Shown: positions 43,708 through 48,955 of the stretch, in pieces
How the letters are laid out: each line of letters begins with the position of its first letter
Numbering within the stretch: position 1 is the first letter of the stretch
NCBI GenBank assembly: GCA_945923775.1
Contig: CAMELR010000021.1
Coordinates: 1 to 48,955, forward strand
Length of the DNA stretch: 48,955 bases
Origin: an uncultured Clostridia bacterium
GTDB lineage: Bacteria; Bacillota; Clostridia; Oscillospirales; Ruminococcaceae
Direction of reading: 5' to 3'
Position numbers and translations under genes: made by a program
The notes under the pieces: model-generated
What the model saw: only the letters and a program-made list of their open reading frames with translations
What the model was told of the DNA's origin: nothing
The model's database searches: none

Positions 43708-43729
43708 TTTTGAAAGTTAACTTTCAAAA
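43708..43729. repeat. 22-bp perfect palindrome, left copy
   Basis: The core TTGAAAGTTAACTTTCAA (43710-43727) is flanked by TT and AA. It matches the copy at 44480-44501 in 21 of 22 positions. The two copies bracket the minus-strand two-gene cassette. A plus-strand -10 TATAAT at 43734-43739 lies 18 bp from TTGAAA, so the palindrome would overlap a promoter here. Confidence 0.85.
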
Positions 43730-43768
43730 AACATATAATAAGAATACCCCGAATAATCGAGGTAGTAC

Positions 43769-43984
43769 TTATATATCCTGTTTATCGTCTGTCGGAAAAG
43801 GATAATCTTCGCGGAAATATTTATCAATCCATTTGATTACTTCATTTGTAGCAACTCGGGTGATCTCTGTGTTTTCCTCGATAGTGTCAAGACGTTCGTC
43901 CATCTTGTCAAGCCGTTCATTGATAGGCTTTAATTTCTCGTCCATGAGCTGTGACAGCAGCTTGATATCTTCAGATGTCAGCAT
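43769..43984 (-). CDS. Small coiled-coil protein
   Basis: 71 residues from ATG 43984 (RBS AAGGAAG 7 nt before); an upstream ATG at 44026 has no RBS. The sequence is a heptad-like helix: LLSQLMDEKLKPINERLDKM then DERLDTIEENTEITRVATNE and a short acidic end. Proteins of this type, with the EENTEITRVATN motif, are common in Clostridia, often near mobile DNA, with no known function. It is the second gene of a minus-strand pair, 57 nt after the 121-residue gene. Confidence 0.65.
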   Translation of the reverse strand: MLTSEDIKLLSQLMDEKLKPINERLDKMDERLDTIEENTEITRVATNEVIKWIDKYFREDYPFPTDDKQDI

Positions 43985-44041
43985 AGAAAAACTTCCTTTC
44001 TTGAAGTGGTGATTATATTCTATCACAGTTCCGGGATTATG

Positions 44042-44407
44042 TCAAGTGTACTTGTTTATCTTGTAAAGAAGTTTTTTCTTGGCTTTTATATCTATAGGGT
44101 CATGCCTGTTTGTCATTATTCTGATCTCAATGGTTTTAAGATCTCCGTTTTCAGCTTCGGAGTAGAGGTAGTTAGAATTCGTTATGTATTTACTGGTTAA
44201 AGCTTCGGGAGTAAATTTGTCTTTGATCTCCTCATAAAAAGTATGTCCGGTATCGCTAGAGAGGTTAATTTCAATGTGGATCTGGTTCATTATCAGACCT
44301 TCGGTCTCGGTGGTTTCGTTCACAAGCTTGTAACCCTTAATCATTCCGATCTCCTGCAAAACGTAATGCTTTGTATAGTCCGGTGTGAAATGTTCATTTT
44401 TCTTCAT
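44042..44407 (-). CDS. Unknown protein of the palindrome-bracketed cassette
   Basis: 121 residues, soluble, charged, not recognised. It contains IHIEINLSSDTGHTFYEEIK and LKTIEIRIMTNRHDPIDIKA, which suggest alternating beta strands. It has a consensus promoter with the right-hand palindrome directly upstream of the -35, so the pair is probably under repressor-type control. A toxin-antitoxin or phage-derived pair is possible, but nothing in the sequence identifies one. RBS AAAGGA. Confidence 0.6.
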   Translation of the reverse strand: MKKNEHFTPDYTKHYVLQEIGMIKGYKLVNETTETEGLIMNQIHIEINLSSDTGHTFYEEIKDKFTPEALTSKYITNSNYLYSEAENGDLKTIEIRIMTNRHDPIDIKAKKKLLYKINKYT

Positions 44408-44448
44408 CGCTATTTTCCTTTCAAATTTGACATATTTTTTATGGGTAT

Positions 44449-44477
44449 ATTATATCACACCCAATCGTTAATGTCAA
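44449..44477 (-). promoter_or_regulatory. SigA promoter of the island cassette
   Basis: Minus-strand TTGACA (44472-44477), 17-bp spacer, TATAAT (44449-44454): full consensus. The right palindrome begins 2 bp upstream of the -35. Confidence 0.88.
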
Positions 44478-44479
44478 GT

Positions 44480-44501
44480 TTTTGAAAGTTAATTTTCAAA
44501 A
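44480..44501. repeat. 22-bp near-perfect palindrome, right copy
   Basis: TTGAAAGTTAATTTTCAA core, differing at one base from the copy at 43708-43729. Placed just upstream of the cassette promoter, it is a good operator candidate. Confidence 0.85.
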
Positions 44502-44508
44502 AAGTTAC

Positions 44509-44544
44509 TGTAGTGCTACAATAGATATTGGACAAAATAAGAAA
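44509..44544 (+). repeat. IS terminal segment, copy 2 of the 36-bp direct repeat
   Basis: Identical over 36 bp, same orientation, to 42922-42957, and starting 7 bp after the right palindrome. No transposase sequence follows; instead the broken replication initiator begins. This is either the stump of a second IS copy or a product of recombination between copies. Confidence 0.75.
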
Positions 44545-44579
44545 GCTCATAAAGGTGTTACGCTGCGGACTGCCCTTAA

Positions 44580-45531
44580 TCGCTTCCGTTCCATTGTCAA
44601 TGGAGCTGCAAGACGAAATGCAGCCGTATCGACTGGGCTATTGATGAAAAGTGTGGCGCTGATGAAAAGCCGTATCTTGATCTTGACCGGATTCAGCAGC
44701 AGCTTCTTGATAGACATTTTGTCAGCCTGTTTCGCAAGACTGATCCCGCCGTTGAATCCGGAGAGCTGCAGAGCTACTACAAGGTTTCCGGCGAGATTGA
44801 TGAAAAGGTACCTTTTACCTTCATTCAGTCTCAGCATGTCAGCAGCGGACGTGTTGGCAAAACTATCTATGATGATCGCTCTATAAATTTAGTTAAGCAA
44901 AGGTAAGGAGCTTCCGGAGGGCTGTTCTGCCTGGACGCGCTGTGAGTTTGAATTCAAGAACAGCAATGCAATGTGCGTGTTTAATGCTTTCATCGACAGT
45001 AAGGACGATGAACAATTCAGCGAGTACATGTGCGGTAGCGCTCTAAATTTCGTTCGCTTCGTCGATAGGACCTCCGACAATGTGAGCCGTTGTGCTACAA
45101 AACGTTGGTGGAAAGCTTTTCTGAACGACGCTACAAAGAAGGTTGAATTCCACAAAGTCAAGCTTGCAAAGTCGGCATTCGTCAGGTTCTCCCGAGGATT
45201 CCGGAAACAGTGGCTTTCCAGTATCTACACGGTTATTGATACCTGGGGTATGGAGTATTTTGCGGATTGGCTTGAGAAGTCCGTTAACGCTGAGATCTCA
45301 AAGGGGCGCGTTATGGTTAAAGAGGAACTACAGCAGAACCTCCGGGACGGTAAGCGCTACTATGAGGAACAGACCTGATTTAAACGCTTTGATTATACTT
45401 CCGATCTCAGCTCTGAGGAACTGAGGGAGAACATAAGCCATCAGCATTTTGACTATTATCAACAGTATTATATGATCGTTCGGAAGCCGAAGCGGGTTGA
45501 TCATCAAGGGGTGTTATGTAGTGACGTGTGA
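44580..45531 (+). pseudogene. Rolling-circle replication initiator (Rep_trans type), broken
   Basis: The recognisable part begins with the catalytic-domain start SRIDWAIDE, continues VSGEIDEKVPFTFIQSQHVS to GRVGKTIY, and then ends at TAA 44904. In the next frame from 44908 follows ELPEGCSAWTRCEFEFKN and a long helical C-terminal part. The stretch with the family's IGSRxSD...YDK motif between the two parts is missing, so a deletion removed it and shifted the frame. A further in-frame TGA at 45376 interrupts EEQT/FKRFDYTSDLSSEEL. Such initiators occur on small plasmids and on Tn916-like conjugative elements. The protein is certainly inactive as written. Confidence 0.75.
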
Positions 45532-45781
45532 TTATTGGGAATGCAGATACCGGGAGAATTGCCCGGCGACTAGTCCGGTTTATCCTCGTCCGCCTTGTGC
45601 AGGCTGTCCGAAGTTCGACGGCTGCGAGGTGTGCGCGCATTATATAGAGTGCTGCGATCTTGTGGTTAAGTGGCTTCCTAATATGTTCCGGCGGCTCGTC
45701 CGGGAGATCCGGCACGGTGAGAACCTGGAGACGGTTCAACAGTACATCAGGCGGAACACTCACGGAGGTAAACGGGATTAA
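45521..45781 (+). CDS. Cys-rich small protein of the island
   Basis: 86 residues from GTG 45521, preceded by AAGGGGTG; it overlaps the end of the broken initiator by 11 nt, as in an element operon. Cysteines are arranged like metal ligands: CDYWECRYRENC, then PPCAGCPKFDGCEVC and CC. The C-terminal half is a basic helix (WLPNMFRRLVREIRHGENLE). Its function is unknown. It is intact while its upstream partner has decayed, and it may be untranscribed unless a promoter lies in the initiator region. Confidence 0.55.
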   Translation: MTCDYWECRYRENCPATSPVYPRPPCAGCPKFDGCEVCAHYIECCDLVVKWLPNMFRRLVREIRHGENLETVQQYIRRNTHGGKRD

Positions 45782-45783
45782 TC

Positions 45784-45812
45784 TTGAAATCTTCGGTGGA
45801 GTGTGGTATAAT
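45784..45812 (+). promoter_or_regulatory. SigA promoter of the tyrosine recombinase
   Basis: TTGAAA (45784-45789), 17-bp spacer, TATAAT (45807-45812), with G immediately before the -10. Transcription would start near 45819, giving an ~80-nt leader that contains the hairpin at 45845-45876. Confidence 0.83.
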
Positions 45813-45844
45813 GTAATGAGGGAAGAGTTACATAAAAACATAGC

Positions 45845-45876
45845 CTATTGCGTAAAAGAGAAATTTTACGCAATAG
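45845..45876 (+). repeat. 13-bp perfect inverted repeat in the recombinase leader
   Basis: CTATTGCGTAAAA (45845-45857) pairs perfectly with TTTTACGCAATAG (45864-45876) around GAGAAA. The RBS (AAAGAGGAG) follows at once. The inner half-site TTGCGTAAA-N8-TTTACGCA recurs at 48578-48601. Confidence 0.85.
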
Positions 45877-45897
45877 AAAGAGGAGACAAAGCTAATT

Positions 45898-46935
45898 ATG
45901 AAACGAACATATGACGACGCACCCAAATTATTAAAGGATTATTTAATATATCTTCAGATAGTAAAAAACCGATCCGAGCTGACGGTACTTAACTATTATA
46001 CAGATCTTCGCTCGTTCTTCAGGTTTTACAAGATTAAGACAGGCAGAGCTTCAGATGATCCAAGGGAATTTCAAAATATCTCAATTGCTGATATCACCGA
46101 ATCAGATATTAAATCCGTGGACCTGATGATGGCACAGGACTTCCTTATTTACACAAAAAATGAGAAAGACAATCACCCGAAAGCCAGGTACCGCAAAGGA
46201 GTCGCGCTAAGGCAGTTTTTCAAGTACCTTACAAATAACAAAGCATTGTTTGAAGTAAGTCCGCTTGCTAATCTTGAACTTCCGACTCCAAAGGCAGCGC
46301 TGCCTAAATACTTAACGCTGGAAGAATCTGTAGACATGCTGTCTAATATAGAAACACCCGATCAAAAGCGCGACTACTGCATTATCACATTCTTTCTCAA
46401 CTGCGGAATGCGTTTGAGCGAGCTAGTCGGAATAAACCTTACTGATATACGAACAACTCACGATCATAATGGAAATGAAGTCTGGACATTAAAAGTCATC
46501 GGTAAAGGAAATAAAGAACGTATAATTTACCTTAACAACGCGTGCGTCAATGCCTACAACGATTACTTGAATCTGTCCGAAACAGATAACGAAAAACGCT
46601 CAGCCGCCGGAAACCGCAATATGACTGCAAAGACGGACGCTCTTTTCCTCAGCCGCCGCAACACCAGAATATCAAACCGACGCGTCCAGCAGATAGTGGA
46701 AGAATGTCTGAAAGCCAGCGGTCTTGACAACAGAGGCTTATCCGTACATAAACTCCGACACACAGCGGCAACATTGATGTACCAAAACGGCGTCGACGTT
46801 CGGGTTTTAAAAGAGGTTCTCGGTCACGAAAATCTCAACACTACTCAGATTTACACCCACGTATCGAATGAACAGCTTGAAAACGCAATGAATCGCAATC
46901 CATTAGCCGAGCTATCCAACAAGAAAGACAAATAA
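45898..46935 (+). CDS. XerC/XerA-type tyrosine recombinase
   Basis: 345 residues with a SAM-like N-terminal core-binding domain (KNRSELTVLNYYTDLRSFFR) and a complete catalytic domain: first Arg in NCGMRLSELVGI, Lys in VIGKGNKERII, HxxR in SVHKLRHTAAT, second His in LGHENLNTTQ and the nucleophile Tyr in IYTHVS. Size and N-terminus look like the housekeeping Xer of Ruminococcaceae, which resolves chromosome dimers at dif, more than like an element integrase (which is usually longer, with an extra N-terminal arm domain). However, it stands immediately after a decayed mobile island, so an element origin cannot be excluded. The leader hairpin next to its RBS suggests control of translation or self-binding. 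Confidence 0.88.
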   Translation: MKRTYDDAPKLLKDYLIYLQIVKNRSELTVLNYYTDLRSFFRFYKIKTGRASDDPREFQNISIADITESDIKSVDLMMAQDFLIYTKNEKDNHPKARYRKGVALRQFFKYLTNNKALFEVSPLANLELPTPKAALPKYLTLEESVDMLSNIETPDQKRDYCIITFFLNCGMRLSELVGINLTDIRTTHDHNGNEVWTLKVIGKGNKERIIYLNNACVNAYNDYLNLSETDNEKRSAAGNRNMTAKTDALFLSRRNTRISNRRVQQIVEECLKASGLDNRGLSVHKLRHTAATLMYQNGVDVRVLKEVLGHENLNTTQIYTHVSNEQLENAMNRNPLAELSNKKDK

Positions 46936-46968
46936 AAATAGCCACACTAGAATATAGTGTGGCTATTT
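46936..46968. terminator. Bidirectional terminator between the recombinase and glgA
   Basis: A perfect 14-bp stem, AAATAGCCACACTA / TAGTGTGGCTATTT, with a 5-nt loop, directly after the recombinase stop and 12 nt from the glgA stop. A/T-rich arms on both sides serve both directions. Confidence 0.9.
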
Positions 46969-46980
46969 ATGTACAATATC

Positions 46981-48405
46981 TTATTCGCCGCAGAGTTCCT
47001 TATAAAGACCAATGTACAGCTTTGCGGACTGCGCCCAGCTAAAGTCAGCCTTCATTGCTCTGGTAACAAGCCTGCCCCAGGACATACGATTATCATAAGC
47101 TCCCTTTGCACGCTGAATTGCTCCCAGCATATCATGCGCATTGTAGCTCTGGAATGTGAAGCCTATACCGTTATCTCCGTAATCAACGATACTGTCCTTC
47201 AAACCGCCGGTAGCTCTGACTATCGGGATCGTTCCATAACGTGCGGAAATCATCTGAGCAAGTCCACAGGGTTCGCTCTTTGAAGGCATAAGGAACATAT
47301 CAGCACCAGCATAAATTCTCTTTGCAAGCCCGGTATTGAATCCACGGTAGAATCCAACCTTGTCAGGATAGCGCCAGTGCATGTTCTGGAAGAACTCCTC
47401 ATACTGGCTTTCGCCGGAACCGAGAATAACTACCTGCATGTCAGTAGCTATAATGTCATCGAATACCGCACGCACAAGGTCAAAGCCCTTGTGATCGGCA
47501 AAACGAGATATCATAGCAAGCAGCGGTATCTTATACTCAGGCATGCCGAACTCATTGAAAATAGCGCTCTTGCAGGCAGCTTTACCCTTGTGATCCTTAG
47601 CGCTGAAATTAGCGGCGATGCCGGAGTCCGTCTCAGGATTGTACATCTCAGTGTCGATTCCATTGAGGAAGCCGCAGGTCTTGTACTGCTTGCTTACAAG
47701 GATCCTGTCAAGTCCATGAGAGAACCACGGATCAAGGATCTCCTTTGCGTATGTCGGAGAAACAGTTGTTACCTTATCTGCAACTTCGATAGCGCCCTTC
47801 ATGAAGTTGATATCGCCGTCGTACTCGATGATATTAACTTTGTGAGGAGGAATACCAACAATATCCTTTACAAGATCAAGTCCGTACTGACCCTGATAGC
47901 CTATATTGTGGATCGTAAATACATGCTTGATATTATCGTAGCAGCCTCCTGCATTTCTGTAAAACAGATCATAATAAACAGGAATCAGTGCGCACTGCCA
48001 GTCGTTGGAATTAATGACCTGCGGCTTGAACTGGATATACTTGAGCATTTCCAGAACTGCACGGCTGAAGAAAACATATCTCTCAGCGTCGTCATAATAG
48101 CCGTAAAGACCATTATCGCGCTTGAAATAGAACTCGTTATCAATAAAGAAATATGTAACTCCATCGACCTGCTGTGAAAACAGACCGCAGTACTGGCTCC
48201 TCCAACCGACAGGAACAGTAAAGTTAGTGATGTAGTTCATCTTTTCCTTCTGCTCAGGCTTAAAGGAGTTTACATAGTAAGGCATGACAACGCATGCTTC
48301 CTCCCCCGCAGCGCAGAGTGCCTTGGGCAGAGATCCCGCAACGTCGGCAAGACCGCCTGACGCGGCAAAAGGACGGGCTTCACTTGCAGCATAAAGAATT
48401 CTCAT
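46981..48405 (-). CDS. glgA: Glycogen synthase (GT5)
   Basis: Transfers glucose from ADP-glucose to glycogen. 474 residues with the GT5 N-terminus MRILYAASEARPFAASGGLA, DVAGSLPKAL, INSNDWQCALIPVY, and the C-terminal nucleotide-binding SKSEPCGLAQMISARYG. The classical K-x-GGL motif reads AASGGL here, with Ser in the Lys place; I recall this variant in other clostridial GlgA proteins. No other glg gene is adjacent, so glgBCP are elsewhere. It has its own promoter and terminator. Confidence 0.95.
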   Translation of the reverse strand: MRILYAASEARPFAASGGLADVAGSLPKALCAAGEEACVVMPYYVNSFKPEQKEKMNYITNFTVPVGWRSQYCGLFSQQVDGVTYFFIDNEFYFKRDNGLYGYYDDAERYVFFSRAVLEMLKYIQFKPQVINSNDWQCALIPVYYDLFYRNAGGCYDNIKHVFTIHNIGYQGQYGLDLVKDIVGIPPHKVNIIEYDGDINFMKGAIEVADKVTTVSPTYAKEILDPWFSHGLDRILVSKQYKTCGFLNGIDTEMYNPETDSGIAANFSAKDHKGKAACKSAIFNEFGMPEYKIPLLAMISRFADHKGFDLVRAVFDDIIATDMQVVILGSGESQYEEFFQNMHWRYPDKVGFYRGFNTGLAKRIYAGADMFLMPSKSEPCGLAQMISARYGTIPIVRATGGLKDSIVDYGDNGIGFTFQSYNAHDMLGAIQRAKGAYDNRMSWGRLVTRAMKADFSWAQSAKLYIGLYKELCGE

Positions 48406-48496
48406 CGTAATTAATTCCTCCGATTTTTTAGCTGAATATCAATAACACGGGAGATTTCTCAGCTCCCCTGTATCCATACATATCCACCTTATATAT

Positions 48497-48525
48497 AATA
48501 TATCACAAATATTGCAATAAATCAA
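48497..48525 (-). promoter_or_regulatory. SigA promoter of glgA
   Basis: Minus-strand TTGATT (48520-48525), 17-bp spacer, TATATT (48497-48502), giving a leader of about 85 nt. Confidence 0.78.
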
Positions 48526-48577
48526 GTATGTTTTCTAATTTTTTACCGTGTAATGCATTAACATGTTTTTAAGGTGT

Positions 48578-48601
48578 TGCGTAAAGCTTTTACTTTACGC
48601 A
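48578..48601. repeat. 9-bp inverted repeat matching the recombinase-leader palindrome
   Basis: TGCGTAAAG (48578-48586) / CTTTACGCA (48593-48601), 6-nt loop. With the preceding T it has the form TTGCGTAAA-N8-TTTACGCA, the same half-sites and spacing as in the recombinase leader. No T-tract follows on either strand. Confidence 0.75.
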
Positions 48602-48669
48602 TTTGCAGCTAATAGTTGTGTATTTTTATGAGAAACACTCTTGAATTACTGCGCAATAAAAACAAAAAA

Positions 48670-48708
48670 ACAGCCGCAAATCGCATTAAAATACGACTTC
48701 ACGGCTGT
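48670..48708 (-). terminator. Terminator of tRNA-Arg
   Basis: Stem ACAGCCG / CGGCTGT with an inner imperfect stem (ATCG/CGAT type), followed on the minus strand by seven T: a standard terminator 8 nt after the tRNA 3' end. Confidence 0.88.
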
Positions 48709-48715
48709 TTGAATT

Positions 48716-48792
48716 TGGTACGCCTGATGCGATTCGAACGCACGGCACATAGCGTCGGAGGCTATTGCTCTATCCAGCTGAGCTACAGGCGC
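48716..48792 (-). tRNA. tRNA-Arg (anticodon CCG)
   Basis: 77 nt including an encoded CCA. The acceptor stem GCGCCTG pairs with CAGGCGT (G-U at the end pair), the D arm is GCTCAGCTGGATAGAGC, the anticodon stem is ATAGC/GCTAT with loop CTCCGAC, and the T arm contains GTTCGAATC. Anticodon CCG (complement at 48756-48758) reads CGG arginine codons. Confidence 0.96.
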
Positions 48793-48807
48793 GTATCAAC
48801 TTTATAT

Positions 48808-48836
48808 ATTATATCACATTCAGCAATAAAATGCAA
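48808..48836 (-). promoter_or_regulatory. SigA promoter of tRNA-Arg
   Basis: Minus-strand TTGCAT (48831-48836), 17-bp spacer, TATAAT (48808-48813), ending 15 bp before the tRNA 5' end. Confidence 0.82.
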
Positions 48837-48955
48837 CTGTTTTATATAAAAATAACAAGAAATTATACTAATGTGTATTTGTAGAGCCAGATAATGTAAA
48901 ATGTAGGTTTGTCAATGATTTTGTACACGATAATTAGAAAGAAATTCAACGGGAG

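Larger units (their letters stand above)
43211..43768. other. GC-rich, hairpin-dense non-coding block
   Basis: No plausible gene. The first ~340 bp are richer in GC than their surroundings and carry successive inverted repeats: GTCGCC/GGCGAC (43230-43245), CCTTG/CAAGG (43247-43274), a 17-bp perfect stem (43372-43421) and a nested 10-bp stem (43480-43540). Then come the terminator at 43565-43595 and an imperfect stem near 43611-43635. The density recalls single- or double-strand origins or a transfer origin of a rolling-circle element; this is inferred from structure and from the broken replication initiator nearby. Confidence 0.55.
48406..48715. other. Intergenic region between glgA and tRNA-Arg
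   Basis: Holds the glgA leader with RBS CGGAGGAA and a GGGGAG/CTCCC hairpin near 48450-48475, the glgA promoter (48497-48525), a 9-bp palindrome at 48578-48601 and the tRNA terminator (48670-48708). No gene was found. Confidence 0.6.

Noticed and set aside
45816..45914. A 32-codon upstream ORF overlapping the recombinase start
   Set aside because: Its ATG lies only 4 nt after the -10, upstream of the expected transcript start near 45819, and has no RBS.

Overview
This is a chromosomal window from a spore-lineage, low-oxygen Gram-positive bacterium of the Clostridia, most likely a Ruminococcus-like member of the Oscillospiraceae/Ruminococcaceae. The signs are AddAB instead of RecBCD, a SpoIVB-type peptidase, a CheV hybrid, MltG, a U32 peptidase, a C_GCAxxG_C_C redox protein, the IscS/IscU pair and glycogen synthase. 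Coding DNA is mid-GC and intergenic DNA is AT-rich. At least a dozen promoters fit the SigA consensus, nearly all with a 17-bp spacer. The species call is inference.

Layout. 91-12528 (minus): cheV with its own promoter, then an operon read right to left: PfkB sugar kinase, a HAD phosphatase fused to a nuclease-like domain, addB, addA, and a secreted beta-propeller whose start codon reads ACG. 12613-13773 (minus): SpoIVB-type protease. 14004-14166: a frameshifted small membrane protein. 14218-20078 (plus): an operon of a nitrilase-family amidase, a tubulin-like protein with an eroded GTP-binding motif, and a membrane transglutaminase. 20100-35015 (plus): a DHH phosphoesterase, then a long closely packed series: thymidylate kinase, DUF2156, DJ-1, formyl-THF cyclo-ligase, MltG, U32 peptidase, zinc-ribbon membrane protein, small membrane protein, GH3 glycosidase, two unknowns around deoB, Mrp ATPase and the C_GCAxxG_C_C protein. 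35053-35835: a methyltransferase with one in-frame TGA. 35873-42718 (minus): TauE/SafE transporter, iscU-iscS, a zinc-ribbon/Tyr-Trp-Asp-rich membrane protein, and a polar amino-acid ABC importer.

42863-45781 is a decayed mobile island. It holds a truncated insertion sequence with a start-codon-masking hairpin, a duplicate of that IS end, a GC-rich block of large perfect hairpins, a two-gene cassette bracketed by nearly identical 22-bp palindromes, a broken rolling-circle replication initiator and an intact Cys-rich small ORF. It is followed by a complete Xer-type tyrosine recombinase, glgA (minus) and tRNA-Arg(CCG) (minus).

The best candidates for something undescribed are (1) the nitrilase / tubulin-like / transglutaminase operon, (2) the HAD-nuclease-like fusion co-transcribed with addBA, (3) the palindrome-bracketed cassette and hairpin block in the island, and (4) a matched pair of 26-bp palindromes, one in the xer leader and one between glgA and tRNA-Arg. 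Family assignments rest on motifs read by eye; no database search was run.
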